Below, one piece after another: positions 15,001 to 28,300 of a stretch of DNA of 64,000 nucleotides; within the stretch, counting starts at the first letter, position 1; every line of letters begins with the position of its first letter. The stretch is from Mimachlamys varia (Eukaryota; Mollusca; Bivalvia; Pectinida; Pectinidae): assembly GCA_947623455.1 (NCBI GenBank), contig OX392535.1, forward strand, positions 38,278,688 to 38,342,687, written 5' to 3'. The notes below the pieces were generated by a model. That model did no database searches. It worked only from the letters and a program-made list of their open reading frames with translations, and had not been told where the DNA came from. Both the position numbers and the translations under genes were made by a program.

Positions 15001-18000
15001 TTAGCGGTTCGCGGTGCGCTTAATTAGCGTGTGGCAAAACAGGTAAAAAACCAAACTTCAACCTGTCATAACTTTGTAACCGGTGGGCCGATTTCGATGC
15101 GGTTTTCGACAATGTATTAATGCCGACACAACGAGTCTGATCATTTCAGTTTCTATTTGCACTACAGTTACTCTTTAAAGAATTGTTGACTACAGCTGAC
15201 AGATGGCTGACGGAAGCCATGCTATGGCATAAGCTCACCTTGGCCCTTTGGACCAGATGTGCTAACAAGGTAAATGCTATGGACCACAATCACTGTCATC
15301 AGGAATGAGAATTATTTTAACATTCTAACAACTGTGAGATTACAAAACTCTTACCCAAGTTTTCCGAGAGTTGCTGACTCAGTTTGACCACCTGTTTGGT
15401 GTTGGTCATCTTCATGTCCATACAAGAGGGGTCATTCTGAAATATCAAGTTTTTCTGTCACTGTTTTACAAGGTATTCAATATACATTTATAAGTTAAGT
15501 CTTATCATTCAAATGCATGCCTTTCATTCAAATTCGAATTTTGAGCACTAGCTTTATATGAGGCCCGTGAGTCTTAACTGTCACCCGAGTTTTCAGGGCT
15601 TTTTCTCATCGCTTTGGGAAGGGGCTTTTTTGAACAATTTTGTGAAGAAAATTGGTGAAATGGGAAAAATTTTCAAAAGTAAACTGCAAATTTAGGGAAT
15701 TTGGCTTAAACATGCAATAATTTCAATTGGGAATGAGGTCCATTCACGGCCCGAAAACGCCTGGAGAAAAAGCCCTGGTTTTGATATACCCGGTACTAGT
15801 ATAGTACCCATAGCTTTTGTTATTGTGTCCTTACACCAAAAATATCATTAACTTCAAGATAATTTAGCAATAATTTAATTTGTGGATTGAGGGGTCCAGA
15901 GGTACTTGACCTAAACTAATTGCTCACTATGGCTAGTTTGTGATTCTTTATAAAACAATGTCAAACCAGACGGCAGATTTTACAACACATTTTATAATGA
16001 AGCAGGTGCGTGACAAAAGGATTTATTAAATCCCTTGTATCACTTCAACAAGAAACTCGAAAGTCGTGTGTCCTTGACTTACTGGTATCCAGATGAGGGA
16101 GGAGATCCAACACATGGTGGTCATATCTTGAGGATCAATTTCCCCAGCATCTGTAGCAAGGCAAGAAAATATGTTACTTGACAGGGTTACAGATTTATCT
16201 TACGAAGCACAATTTAAAATCAATGCGAGAAATTGTGCAACAACTTTTAATATATCATAAAAAGTAACAAAATAACAATATTGCATAATAAGCACATTCT
16301 TTTACAGTTTTATTGACAAATGAAGAGATGGAAATCAGGGGTAAATATAAAGTCAAATTAAAGAAACGGATATATATAGCAGCTGTCCAAATTCAATAAT
16401 GCATTTCAAGTGAGTAAACACTTGCCAACTGTTTTCGAGCATGGATAAATTGTACCTCCCTAGAATAAGGGTCGGAGTACCCTGCTCTGGAGCAAATTCT
16501 TCTATATACTGTAGGGGCTTTTTACATCTTTATGTAATTTGTAAGTCCACCAAGAATTATTCATTTACTTTCTATTCACATTCTTGCTCCCATTTTCGGC
16601 TCGGCCAGCAATTGCAACAATACTTACGGATAGTCCGGATTTTTACCTTAATATACTGATTTAATACTATTTATCACATAACTGACCCGTTCAGTCATGT
16701 CATACGGCCATGTCATAAATATGATATTACACAAGTGTAATAACACTAAATTAAATGTGACGTCATAAACAAATGACGTCTTTATGACCAGGGTTTTCCC
16801 TGGGACCCTCAAATTAAATAAATTCAGGAGTCCTGGGACTCCCATCACAAATAATATATAGTAGAACTGGATCACTTTTGGGAGTCTTTTGACATTTTTA
16901 GGAGTCAAAATGCAGGTTTTTGTGCATCAGGGAAAACACTGTATGACGTCACATAATTGTCTCGGTAGTGAAAATCGTACTGTCGCAGAAGAAATTTGTC
17001 TTTCATATAGAGAATGAATTTGAGAGATTTTATGTATTTTCTCATAAAAATAAGTTAAAATGTGATAAATAGAATCTTATACTCGTGTCAATCTTATATG
17101 GAATTTATTGAACTTGTTAAATAATTTGATATGTCACTCGCCTAAAAGCTTGTGACTCATTAAATCATTGAACACGTTTTATAAATTCCATATTACATCG
17201 ACACTTGTGTAAGATCCTCTATTTATGAATGAAACATGTAGGAGTCAAGAGAAGATATCTACATCAAGATTACAGCCATGGAATTTGAGGATGAAACAGA
17301 TTATGGTCAGACAACCCAAGGGAAAGCTTGAGTGGTTTACAGTGCAGTGGACTCCACTTAATATCACCCCTGTTAATATCACATTCCTCTTTATATTAAG
17401 TTTTTCCCAAGCACCATTTTTCTCTCTATATAATATATGTAATTTTATTTGCTTAATATCATGTATTTTGAGGTGAATTCCTCTTAATATCATGTTTTTT
17501 TTAACCAATCACATAAAATATCCAGAAAATGATGTAATTCCCATGATTTTTAATTGAAATAATGTTACCTATGTATTGAAACATCTTCATAATTATGTAC
17601 AGTGAATGGCTTACTTTTAGTTATGGAAATTGGAAATGCACTAGATTTAGTGAAAAAACATGTTTCTCTTAATGTCACATTCCTGTTAATATCATCTTTT
17701 TGCCTGACAAATGCAACATGATATAAAGAGGAGTGCCTTGTACCGGGATGGGACCTCCACATTACCATAATGACAAAGCAGAGAGGCAAACATTTGTAGG
17801 ACGATGCCAAGCATTTGATTGGTGGATGTTGAGGACCAATCAGGACACAGCTGCACGACAGCGGTGGTAACTGACACAATCTTGTGACATGAGGTCTGAG
17901 GTAGCCAGTGCTGGAATGATGTCCGTTCCGATCTGAAATGCCATTAATTAAAAGCATGAAAACTTAACAAACATTTTATAAAGTTAAATCCACTTCTATC

Positions 18001-19334
18001 CAGAATTCTATTTGTACTTTCAGTAAATACTTTACGTATCTAGGTCATTGACATAACTGGTGGACTAACAGTCCCCGAAGTTTGTCCTAACATCTCACTG
18101 GAATTCATACTGACATTGTCTACCAGGAAATCCAGTGGGATCTTGGCACTCAGCGTTAACGTTGATGGTCTTCATTTGTTCTTAAAAGTTGAATATTTTC
18201 CCTTCTTCTTTATCTTTCCTATTACATGTATTTGAATTAAGTTATTCTAAATTTGAGACTCATGAAAGAGCAATAATAGATAAAAGCAGTTTTGTTTTTC
18301 TTATCAGTTCTGAAAAGTAATAACTTTTTAGTACTAAATGTAAACTTCATTTCATTTTACAACAATTATGAAACAAGTTATACAACTTGTATTAATCAGT
18401 CTTGCTCGCCCGCATGTTAGCATGCGAGGGGTCTTATTGTGGGAGGAAACCAGAAGACTCGGGGGGAAAAACCCCACATGGTTGGGCTGGTAACCCCCAT
18501 ACCTTTTCACGACCGGTCGGAGAAAGGCAAGTGCGATATCCACTGCACAACCCAACTTTCCATGCTAGATTGGAACGACATTCAACCAGGATTCAAATCT
18601 AGTACTAAAAAAGCCTGTATTTCACTTACAATGACCGGATACGACTCTGTTGCAGACATGAAATGAGAACATCCACACAGAAACAAATGCCCTCCGTGCT
18701 TGGTAGTACCTGTATCAAAACAAATAACAATATATCCATATACTCTGAAAATCTCCTTAATGTATTCAGAACTAGCATTGTTTCCTTAATTTCAAATTAA
18801 TTGATGATCAATTGTTTTTACTTTCAATTATTCAGTGTAGATCTGCAAACTAATTTAAAACAATTTCAGTCTTATTTTTTTCTCATGAACTGCATTCAAA
18901 CATTTCTGCCTATAGGTAGGTATTTAAAATACATCCATCCAATTCACCCATAATGGTTATAGCTTTGCTATTTGTTTTCCTGTAATTTTAAAATCATTAA
19001 GATTAAGAGTTAGCTAGGTATACTGATCTTATGAGAAATGGTAACAATCAATTTATAATAGGATTTTGAAGGAATTACCAATGAAAGCAACTCAAAACTC
19101 CTTTCATAGGGTCTTGATCTTCAGAGATGAGACCAACCACAAAACTATCAACTTGAAGATAGACAGCTAGATGTCACAAATAAGATCCCCATATAGATTA
19201 CCTTGGTCCCTCCTTCTGTCACCATGGTCATTAGGGAGGCTAACTTGGCATTGACCATCCTATGACGCCTGGTCAGCTTAATACAACCATCCTTACTGAA
19301 GATCTCTGCCTTTCTACAAACATACAAAAAATCG

Positions 19335-19387
<53 letters not shown>

Positions 19388-22300
19388 TTTGACTATACAG
19401 GCCATGGATTAATCCTCATGTGGATTATTATCAGCGGTACTATCTCTTTGCCCAAATCGGGACACTTTTTAAACATATTTCAATATTCTGTACCGTACTA
19501 TTAATTTCGAAAAATGTTTTCCATTTATTTAATAGATACTATCCACTATTCCTTTCTATTACAAGTTGGTATTTCACCTTTGTAATCCTACAAATAGAAT
19601 ATGAAATAATATCAGCTAGTGATACATAGGTCTTTGAACCAACATTACTGTACCCGGAAAACATCCTTGATATCCAGGGGTTACACTCACACCTATGCTC
19701 TATACACCCCTGGGCTAAGTCATGGCAAAACTGAGGGTAATTGGACAGAAGCTGTGATTTGACATAACGCCACAGGGTTTAACTTTGACAAACTTTGTTA
19801 TAATATTATTGGTGGTGTGTAAGTGAAACATAACCGAAGAAAAACTACAAGCAACAATACAAATTAGATATTGACATTGAACCACATTTCATGGAAAATG
19901 CTCTTTTTCCAAAATATTACTCTCAGCCAGACAACTCCATCATTGACTAACCTCTGAAACCTCCAATGAAGGAGATCTCTCTCATTCTACATTTACGACG
20001 AGAGAGAAAAGTGTGTGAAATATGACTGAAACTGCATTGCTTAATTTTTCTTTCAATTTTTATAAATCACAATAACTTTAAAAAGTGTTAATTTTATCAA
20101 TACACACGTTATGGTCATAACACACATCCTGCAGTAATTATGAGATCTTTGACCACAGGATGTAACTCTTGAACTTGTGTGAGTAGGATATAAATGAGGG
20201 AGATTTTGAGGTATATTGGGGTAAAGAGGGAGATTTTTAGGTAGATTGGTAATGAGGGAAATTTTCAGGTAGATTGGTAATGAGGGAGGTTTAATGAGTA
20301 TATAGAGGTTACACAACGAGTGGTTGTTGGATATGGAATTTATTTCACTCGAGTTAATTATTTTTTTAAAGTTACAAAAGACTCGAGCTTTAGCGAGTGT
20401 CTAATTTGTTACTTTAAAAAAATAATTAACGAGCGTGAAATAAATTCCTTATCCAATAATCACGAGTCGTGTGACCTGTTTCTACCACAATAATATTAAG
20501 TTGCAGTGGCAGTGTTGTTTTCTGTGAACCACGGATGATATTTGTGCGAAAACACATCATCTCGTATATACTCCCACCAAATTGTGACGACGTCAACAAT
20601 CGATGACGACGTCAACAATCAGTATGTTGCATTGACCCACGTGATTTCCGTCCAAAGTTCAACTTCTAAACCAATCAAAAGTCTGGAAGGTCATATTCCA
20701 CTAGTGGAATATAATATATATTTATCCAACAGTCAGCACGTTTATACAATGGTCTGAGAGTGGAATAACACGGGGTATTGTGGTAGAAACATTAATATCA
20801 AACAGCATTTTCGCCTGAACAAAGTAATACCTTTTATGCTGTCCATACTGTGATGGTCCAGGCTGCTGGTCACCCTGTTCCGACATCATACCTCTGGACA
20901 AAGATTCAGGGCTCTGGTCACTGGGTATTTCCAGCATAATCGACTTGACCAATGGGGACACAAAAAACTGAGGGAAGTATCCACAACATATTATTTAGAT
21001 GTAACTTTATTTCAAATGAAGTTGTGAACTTTGAAGAAAACATTGCACAACTAGAACTGCAATCGAAATAGCTTATTCAAATATGCTTCCTATTATTAAC
21101 TGATGTGTTAGTCAATCTGATTAAAATAATCTGTTATATGGCTCCATTAATTTCCTAATATGCCTGCTCAATGTGCATCTAAATTTGGCATTGTCATCTG
21201 AATACAAGATAAAAATCTTAAAAAAAAATAACCCACTTGTGAATTTTTATTATTTTCAATTCTGAATGGTACCATGTACCGTACCTTTTAAAGGTGGCAA
21301 AAACCCTGTTCAAACACAATGAAATCAACATACCTGAAGCTCTTGAATCTGACCACAGCGATTCAGCAAGGCTGCAAACATATTGGTGATCAGCGGACTG
21401 AAAACACTTCCACACAGAGTGGCTCTGGGTACGGTGTCAAGTATGTAGCTGATTAAATCTGACACACCCTGCTGTAAATTGGTCGTCTGAAGGGCAGTCA
21501 GGTCCTTTGTGGTCAAGAGCACGGCCATCTTGGACAACAGATACTGCATCTGAGACACAGATAGATGGACCGGCTTCTGAGTGGCTTTATCAGCACCAAC
21601 AACTTCCTGAAATACTCTCGCCAGACTTTCCTCCACCTTTACTACCCATCTAAAAAGAAAAAAAAGTTTTGCAATTTAAGTTCCACAACCATCCGACTGA
21701 GATGTCATAAATATATTGTTTACACACCAGGGATGACACAATGACAAATGAGGGTGATTTCAATAGGTAACAAGAGTTATACAGATTACACCCAAAACAA
21801 TCAACATTCATCTGTGACAATCTAGTAGAAAAGCAGGGTTTTCCCTGATGCACAAAAACCTGCATTTTGACTCCTAAAATTGTCAAAGGATTCTGAAAAT
21901 TGATGATATTTTACTATACATGTATATTATGTGTGATGGGAGTCCCAGGACCCCTAAATTTATTAAATTTGAGGGTCCCAGTTGAGGGAAAACCCTGGAA
22001 AAGTAGAGCATCTTTTTAATCAAAGCACTGAAAGTACTTTAGGCTTAACATGTTGGTACAGTGCACTCCTCTTTAGATCATGTTGCATTTGTTAGACAAA
22101 AACATGATATTAACAGGAATGTGACATTAAGAGAAACATGTTTTTCCATTAAATCTAGTGCATTTCCAATCTCCATAACTAATAGTAAGCTATTCAATAA
22201 ACATATGAAGATGTTTCAATATAAAGATATCATTATTTCAATTAAAAATCATTTTTGGGTTATTTTTTATTTTCTATGCAACATTTTGTATAAGTTGTAT

Positions 22301-25300
22301 CTGAAATCAATGGAAATGATATCATTTTCTGGATATTTTATGTGATTGGTTAAAAAAACATGATATTAAGAGGAATTTACCTCAAAATACATAATATTAA
22401 CCAAATAAAATTACATAGATTTTATAGAAAGAAAAATGGTGCTTGGTAAAAACATGATATAAAGAGGAATGTGATATTAACAGGGGTGATATTAAGTGGA
22501 GTCCACTGCATTTGGCATCAGAGGTAACTGCTTACATGTGATCCTGAGGTACTTTGCCTAAGACAGCTGTATCGCAATACCTATTTATCTTACCCTGGAC
22601 AGGGATGTCCGCAGACAAGCTACACAATCATGCTTTTTGCAAGTTCTCAACAATTATGCGACGTTATAGAAACAATGCCACGATGTCAAGGCAACAATAC
22701 AATGACTCAATTACATCAACATTGTCTTGCATTGATGCAACATCAATATCAGATAAATATGATGAGGTTTAACAGGGTAATAGAAAAATAATCATTCACC
22801 CCCTTGGTAGTGAGACGGGATCTCAACTCTCGGGGTAAGATTCTTAAGCAACCAAACACTCGGCAAGCCTTGTGTTTGGCAACTTAAGAATCTTACCCCT
22901 CATGATGAGATTCCCCTGTCTCACTCCCAAGGGGGTGAAAAAATCTTTTACTATCGTAATGAGATTTGTTTCATATCGTGAGAATAAGTATTGCTGCAGC
23001 CCTACACGGAGGCCATTTTCAAACAAATTTCAATTAATAGTTCCGGAAAGGCTGTATTACAAAATAGGCTGAATTATATATTGAGCCTAAACATTTAACT
23101 TACTTTTTCTCTCCTCCTTGACAACCAGAGCACATCAAGTCTAGTACAGCTACTGAGCATGACAGGAAGTAGTCAATAACACTGAGCATGGGCAAACCAG
23201 TGTGTTGTAATATCTCGCTTATTACAAAGCATGAAGCCTAAAACGGAAACAATAAATGTTTGTAAATCATACAGTAAAATATATCAGGGCTTTATCAGGG
23301 TTTTTTTTGGAATCTGACCCTGAGATCAAATTGGGAAAAATTGATCGACATAACAGTTTTTTTTTTTGAAATTTTGACAAACATTATTATTACAACCAAG
23401 TACATTATTTCTTTTCTAAATTACTATTTAAAGCACTGTCAATTCTCATGACATTTACAGTCCATCTTTCTTGTTAAATTTAATGTCACAAGAAGCTCCA
23501 GAAGCATGTAAAACCACTAAATTTTTTTCAAGTGTCTGAATTGGGAATTTGGGAAAAATCATACCGTTTTTTTTCATTGGGAATGGGTCCGTTTACCGAA
23601 CCTAAAAAGCAGGGTGATAAAGCCCTGTATGTTTATAACAAACATGCTTACAACAAATTCACGGATACCCTGTAGTGTTTTTCATTCCCAACCAATTGCA
23701 AGCACCCTATCATTTGTACATATTAAACATGCATAATAAAATATGCTTATAACAAACTGATTTGACCTAAAAAATGAAATTGTTTATATGTGTTGCTTTA
23801 TTTTATTTCATCAGATTATGGTAAATGGTCGTGAAAACATCTGAAACAAATAACTTTCAATCAAAAACCATTTACATTTAGGCCCTCTGCAGTTGTTAAC
23901 AGTGGAAAAAGTTCTAATACTTCCATTCTTGTGGTCAAGGTTACATTATAAATACTTTTTACTACTTTCATCCTAATGGTCAAGCTAACACAATACAAAA
24001 AGTTCTTATACTTCCATTCTTGTGGTCAAGGTTACATTATAAATAGTTTTTACTACTTTCATCCTAATGGTCAAGCTAACACAATACAAAAAGTTCTTAT
24101 ACTTCCATTCTTGTGGTCAAGGTTACATTATAAATAGTTTTTACTACTTTCAGCCTAATGGTCAAGCTAACAATGCAAAAAGTTCTTATACTTCCATTCT
24201 TGTGGTCAAGGTTATATTATCAATAGTTTTTACTACTTACAGCCTTGTGGTCAAGGTTTCCGTTCTCCATGGCCCAACACATACATGCCCACACAGCAGG
24301 GAGCAGACTGTAGGTGACCATCCCAACATCCTCTACCACATAACCAAGTAGTTCCCTACAGCCAATAAAACATCTTTTCTCCTATCATACATTCATGTTT
24401 TGGCTGCTGTTGTTGATGCATAGCTTAACATATCCATAACATTTTATTTGAAGGCCCAGTATAATTATGTAACTTTCGGCAAAACTTCAAGCGAAAATCA
24501 AGCCTAATAATTTATTATATTTATAGATTCAGCTTCAATAAAATGATATCAGCAATATTCAAGATGATTTCTTATGTGGCTACCGGTACAGCAGCAGTTG
24601 AAACTCGATATTTGTAAACATGCGTCCATTTTTAACCGTCTTTTAACTAACTTTGGCTTGTGGTTGAAGTGGGCCACACCTGAATTATTTTCAATTCTTT
24701 GGATTTTTGTGTCAAGAGTTTCTTGCTAGTTACCGCTCAGGTTTACTTTGCCTTTGACTTATTTTTGCATGGTTATCAACTGCTTTTTTTTCATAATTTT
24801 TCAGAATCCCAACAAATTTCCTGAAGTTACGTATAGTGGGCCTTTATATATCTAAGCAGTAATCTTGTTTTTCTTTTTTTTTTCTTCTTCATGCTTTCAA
24901 ACTTTCAAGTTTGGAAGAAATACAATTCCTCTTAAAAGTCTTCAATAAATATTTTACAGCTAGAAATTGTTGAATTTGTTGGCTAACAATTTGATGTCTG
25001 AACTTTTACAGCTCTGACAGATTCTGGTATTTAATACTTATTTCTAATGTTCATTTCTATTTTTGAGGAAAAGGATTTATTATTGTTTATTTTAAGATAT
25101 AATTTCATGTAAGTTTGAGCTGAATCCCACCGTAGGCACTTCAGAAGAAGTTTAAAATGTGAAACATTTATGGGTGGCAAAGATGAAAGGAAATATTTAA
25201 AATGATGTACGACCTTTAAATATCTACAGAATACCAAAGGCTTGTGGCTCACGCTATAACTGAAAACTTACAAATAACAATAGTCCAGTTCATTACCATT

Positions 25301-28300
25301 GACGTGTTCATAGTGTCGACTTACGTGAGATTGACTTGGAGCATTTCGCACGATTCTACGGTAGACACTTGGATAACAGCTGGGGATAGCTTGACGTTTG
25401 AAGGATTGGACTGCTACAACATAGAAAACGTATATAAATTTAAGGATTTACCTTTTATTTTGTTTAGTTAATGAAATCATAATTAAATCCAATTGAGCAC
25501 AAGGTAAATGCCATTTACGTTAAACTTACTGACAGTTCCATTGCATTTATGTTCTCATAAACTTAACAAAATAAAAGGTTAATCCCTAAATTTACAGTAT
25601 TTTTCTGTGAATTGTTCATAACTATGTTGTTCAATAGTCCCATATGCCAGCATAGATTTCATTTCAAAACATGAGAATGGTTAAAAAAATATGACAGCAT
25701 GAAATTTGCATAAGCTATGGTTAACTCCACCCCTATCAGTTGTTGATGACGTCAATGCAATTGTGACTCGATTCGGATAATTTGCATAGATCTGCCCACA
25801 TGTATGGTTGTGGACACCAAAGAAATTTGGCACCTATTATGTGATAGCATATAGAGTATTGCTGAAGCAATACATGTCCACTACCGGCCCCTACAAGCTT
25901 TAAAGATGCAATGATTCATTAAACAAATTTCAGAGATTTGGCGTAGACATCGCCATGATGTATCTGTATACTAAATTTCAGTTCAATATGTACACTCGTT
26001 GCAGAGATAATGCTTGGAAACCGCAAAAATGTGACAGACAGACAGACGGATGGCAGGTAAACAAATAGTCCCCTCCGGCTTCGCTGGTAGGGGACCAATA
26101 ACTATAGTTTGCAGGAAAATGGTTATCGGGTGAATGTCAGTGTAGACTGTAAAGCTATACATATGAAACTGAAATAATATCAGTGTCAATAAAGTTGCTC
26201 ATCCCTTAAGAATGGTTGTTTGAGGAACATGAACGTAATTCATCAGGCCAGGATACATAAATGTCAGTGTGGGCTGCCACGATTCGGCCACAGCGTATCA
26301 GGTAAATAATGCGATACAAAATGACAGTATTGTGATATATACAAACCTCCGCAGGGTCAACCAAGCTTTGTCGAAGGTGGTCATCCCTGTAAGTGAACCT
26401 TTTTAGGGTTTCGTTCACAAGAGTTTCGTCTGTACTGTACAGCTTCTCATTCAGCTTCACCAGGTCTGGAATAAAAGGGAACATTCCTTATTTACAAGAG
26501 GCACGGAGGGCCTGTTTCGCTCACCTGGATACATCGGTATCTAGGTAATCGTAGTCAAATATTTTCCAAACGATCCTAGGGACAGGTACAAATCCCAAGA
26601 CGAATACTTAAGCATATCAATGGGTTGGGGTTTGGTTGTCAATTGCAACCACTCAATTTGTACAATTTTGACTTTTCATTTTCATTACTTCACAAACCCC
26701 CTTGGAGAGGGGGGGGTCATCCCCTCTATTTTGAATTCTACCTCAAATGAATGTTTCCAACAAATTATGATTTGATATACAGTGTATAGTTCCAGAGAAG
26801 AAGTTGTTTATTACAGCAATATGGTCAAACTTACCCAATCAATAGTTTGAGAAATACATGATATTCGAGTAAACCCGGATTAAGTAAGTGGAGTCTTACT
26901 GTACCTGCTATGGAGTGTATAAGACTGGACATACCTGCTATGGAGTGTATAAGACTGGACAGAAGGTTGTGGTAAAAATGGCTGTCTTTCCACTTGACCA
27001 GGTGTAGAAGATCGACCACCACAGAGGTACATCTCTGATGAAGATTCGCACATCGACTGCAGCTCAGCAGCCGAAGCAGTTTGGACAGGCACCATGTTGT
27101 GAAGGCTGTGATGTAAATTTAACAGTTTCTGAAGTTATTGTAATCAAGACACAAACAAGAGCGCTTTAAGCTACTTTTATTATGAAATATTCAAGATTTA
27201 CCCATCAAGTAAAACCGATGAAGTATTTTGTATTAATTTAATAAACCCTGATGAAGATAGCTTAAGATGTCATATGGAAATGTACCATAGACCAGAACAG
27301 TTTGTTTGCTCTTTTCAATCTCCATAATAAAGGCAAATTTTATTCAGACAGTGACCATACATCAGTGCTTTTTCGACATCTGCAAGTTTGATCATCAACA
27401 ATTAACCAAAGTTGCACAGCTAAATCTATAAACATGCTTACACGTGCATGTAAACGACAACCAAACAATGTCTCGTATTCATTAACTACACCGACAACTA
27501 GTAGGCTCCAATAAAAATAGTTACAGTCTACACTGACATTCTTTCGATAACCTTTGTTGTGCAAACTAGAGTTATTTTCCAATAACTATACTTGGGAACG
27601 TGATAAATTTCTATGATGTCAACAACAATGCATGTGGGCGGAGCTATGCAAATTATCCAGTTTGAGTCACAATTGTCTGACGTCATCATGATCAACAATG
27701 GACATTGGCGGGGTTAACCACGGCTTATGCAAAACCCATGCTGTTATATTTATTGAACCGTTTTCACGTTTGTAAGTTTTAAAATGAAATCTGTGTCCGC
27801 AGATGGGGCTATTTTGAACAGAAAAATATGAATCACTTACAGAAAAGTACGGTAAATATAAGAATTAACCTTTGATTTTGTTTAGTTTATGAGATCATAA
27901 ATCCAATGGAGCAGTCAGTATTTTCGCCTTTACGCAATTTACCTCATGCTCCATTGGATTTATGATCTCATAAACTAAACAAAATAAAAGGTTAATTCTT
28001 AATAGTTACATTGTACGAAAGTAGCCAGGCATGTGCGATGTGTACTTTTTGTTTCTTTACACGTGTGCTATACACATAAAGGTAGCGAATTCGATCGCAG
28101 GTTAGTTAGACCTCAGTCACGATATAGTTGATGATCAAAATTGCCCTATATAGTCATTCCCTGATATGGAGGCTAAAATTAATGCTATACCAACAATGTA
28201 CAGATTTTTCTTGTTAAGGACAAAGTTTTGATAAAGTGGAAGATTCCCAGTATACAGTATGTTTCATTAAATCGACCTCAAAGAACAGAGGCAGTTTGGA

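Larger units (their letters stand above)
12495..15179. mobile_element. 2.7-kb non-coding TIR element in an ATR intron
   Basis: AGAGTAACTGTAGTGCAAA at 12500 is inverted at about 15157-15175, each flanked by TTTAAA (a possible target duplication). Subterminal GTGACGTCAC motifs lie near both ends (12675 and 14974). No transposase is recognisable, and a separate foldback element is nested at 13743-14155. Confidence 0.55.

Noticed and set aside
17721..17760. GTACAA donor for ATR coding exon 13 (20 bp past the chosen one)
   Set aside because: It would leave the wrong phase for the next exon, which is itself fixed by its only open frame.
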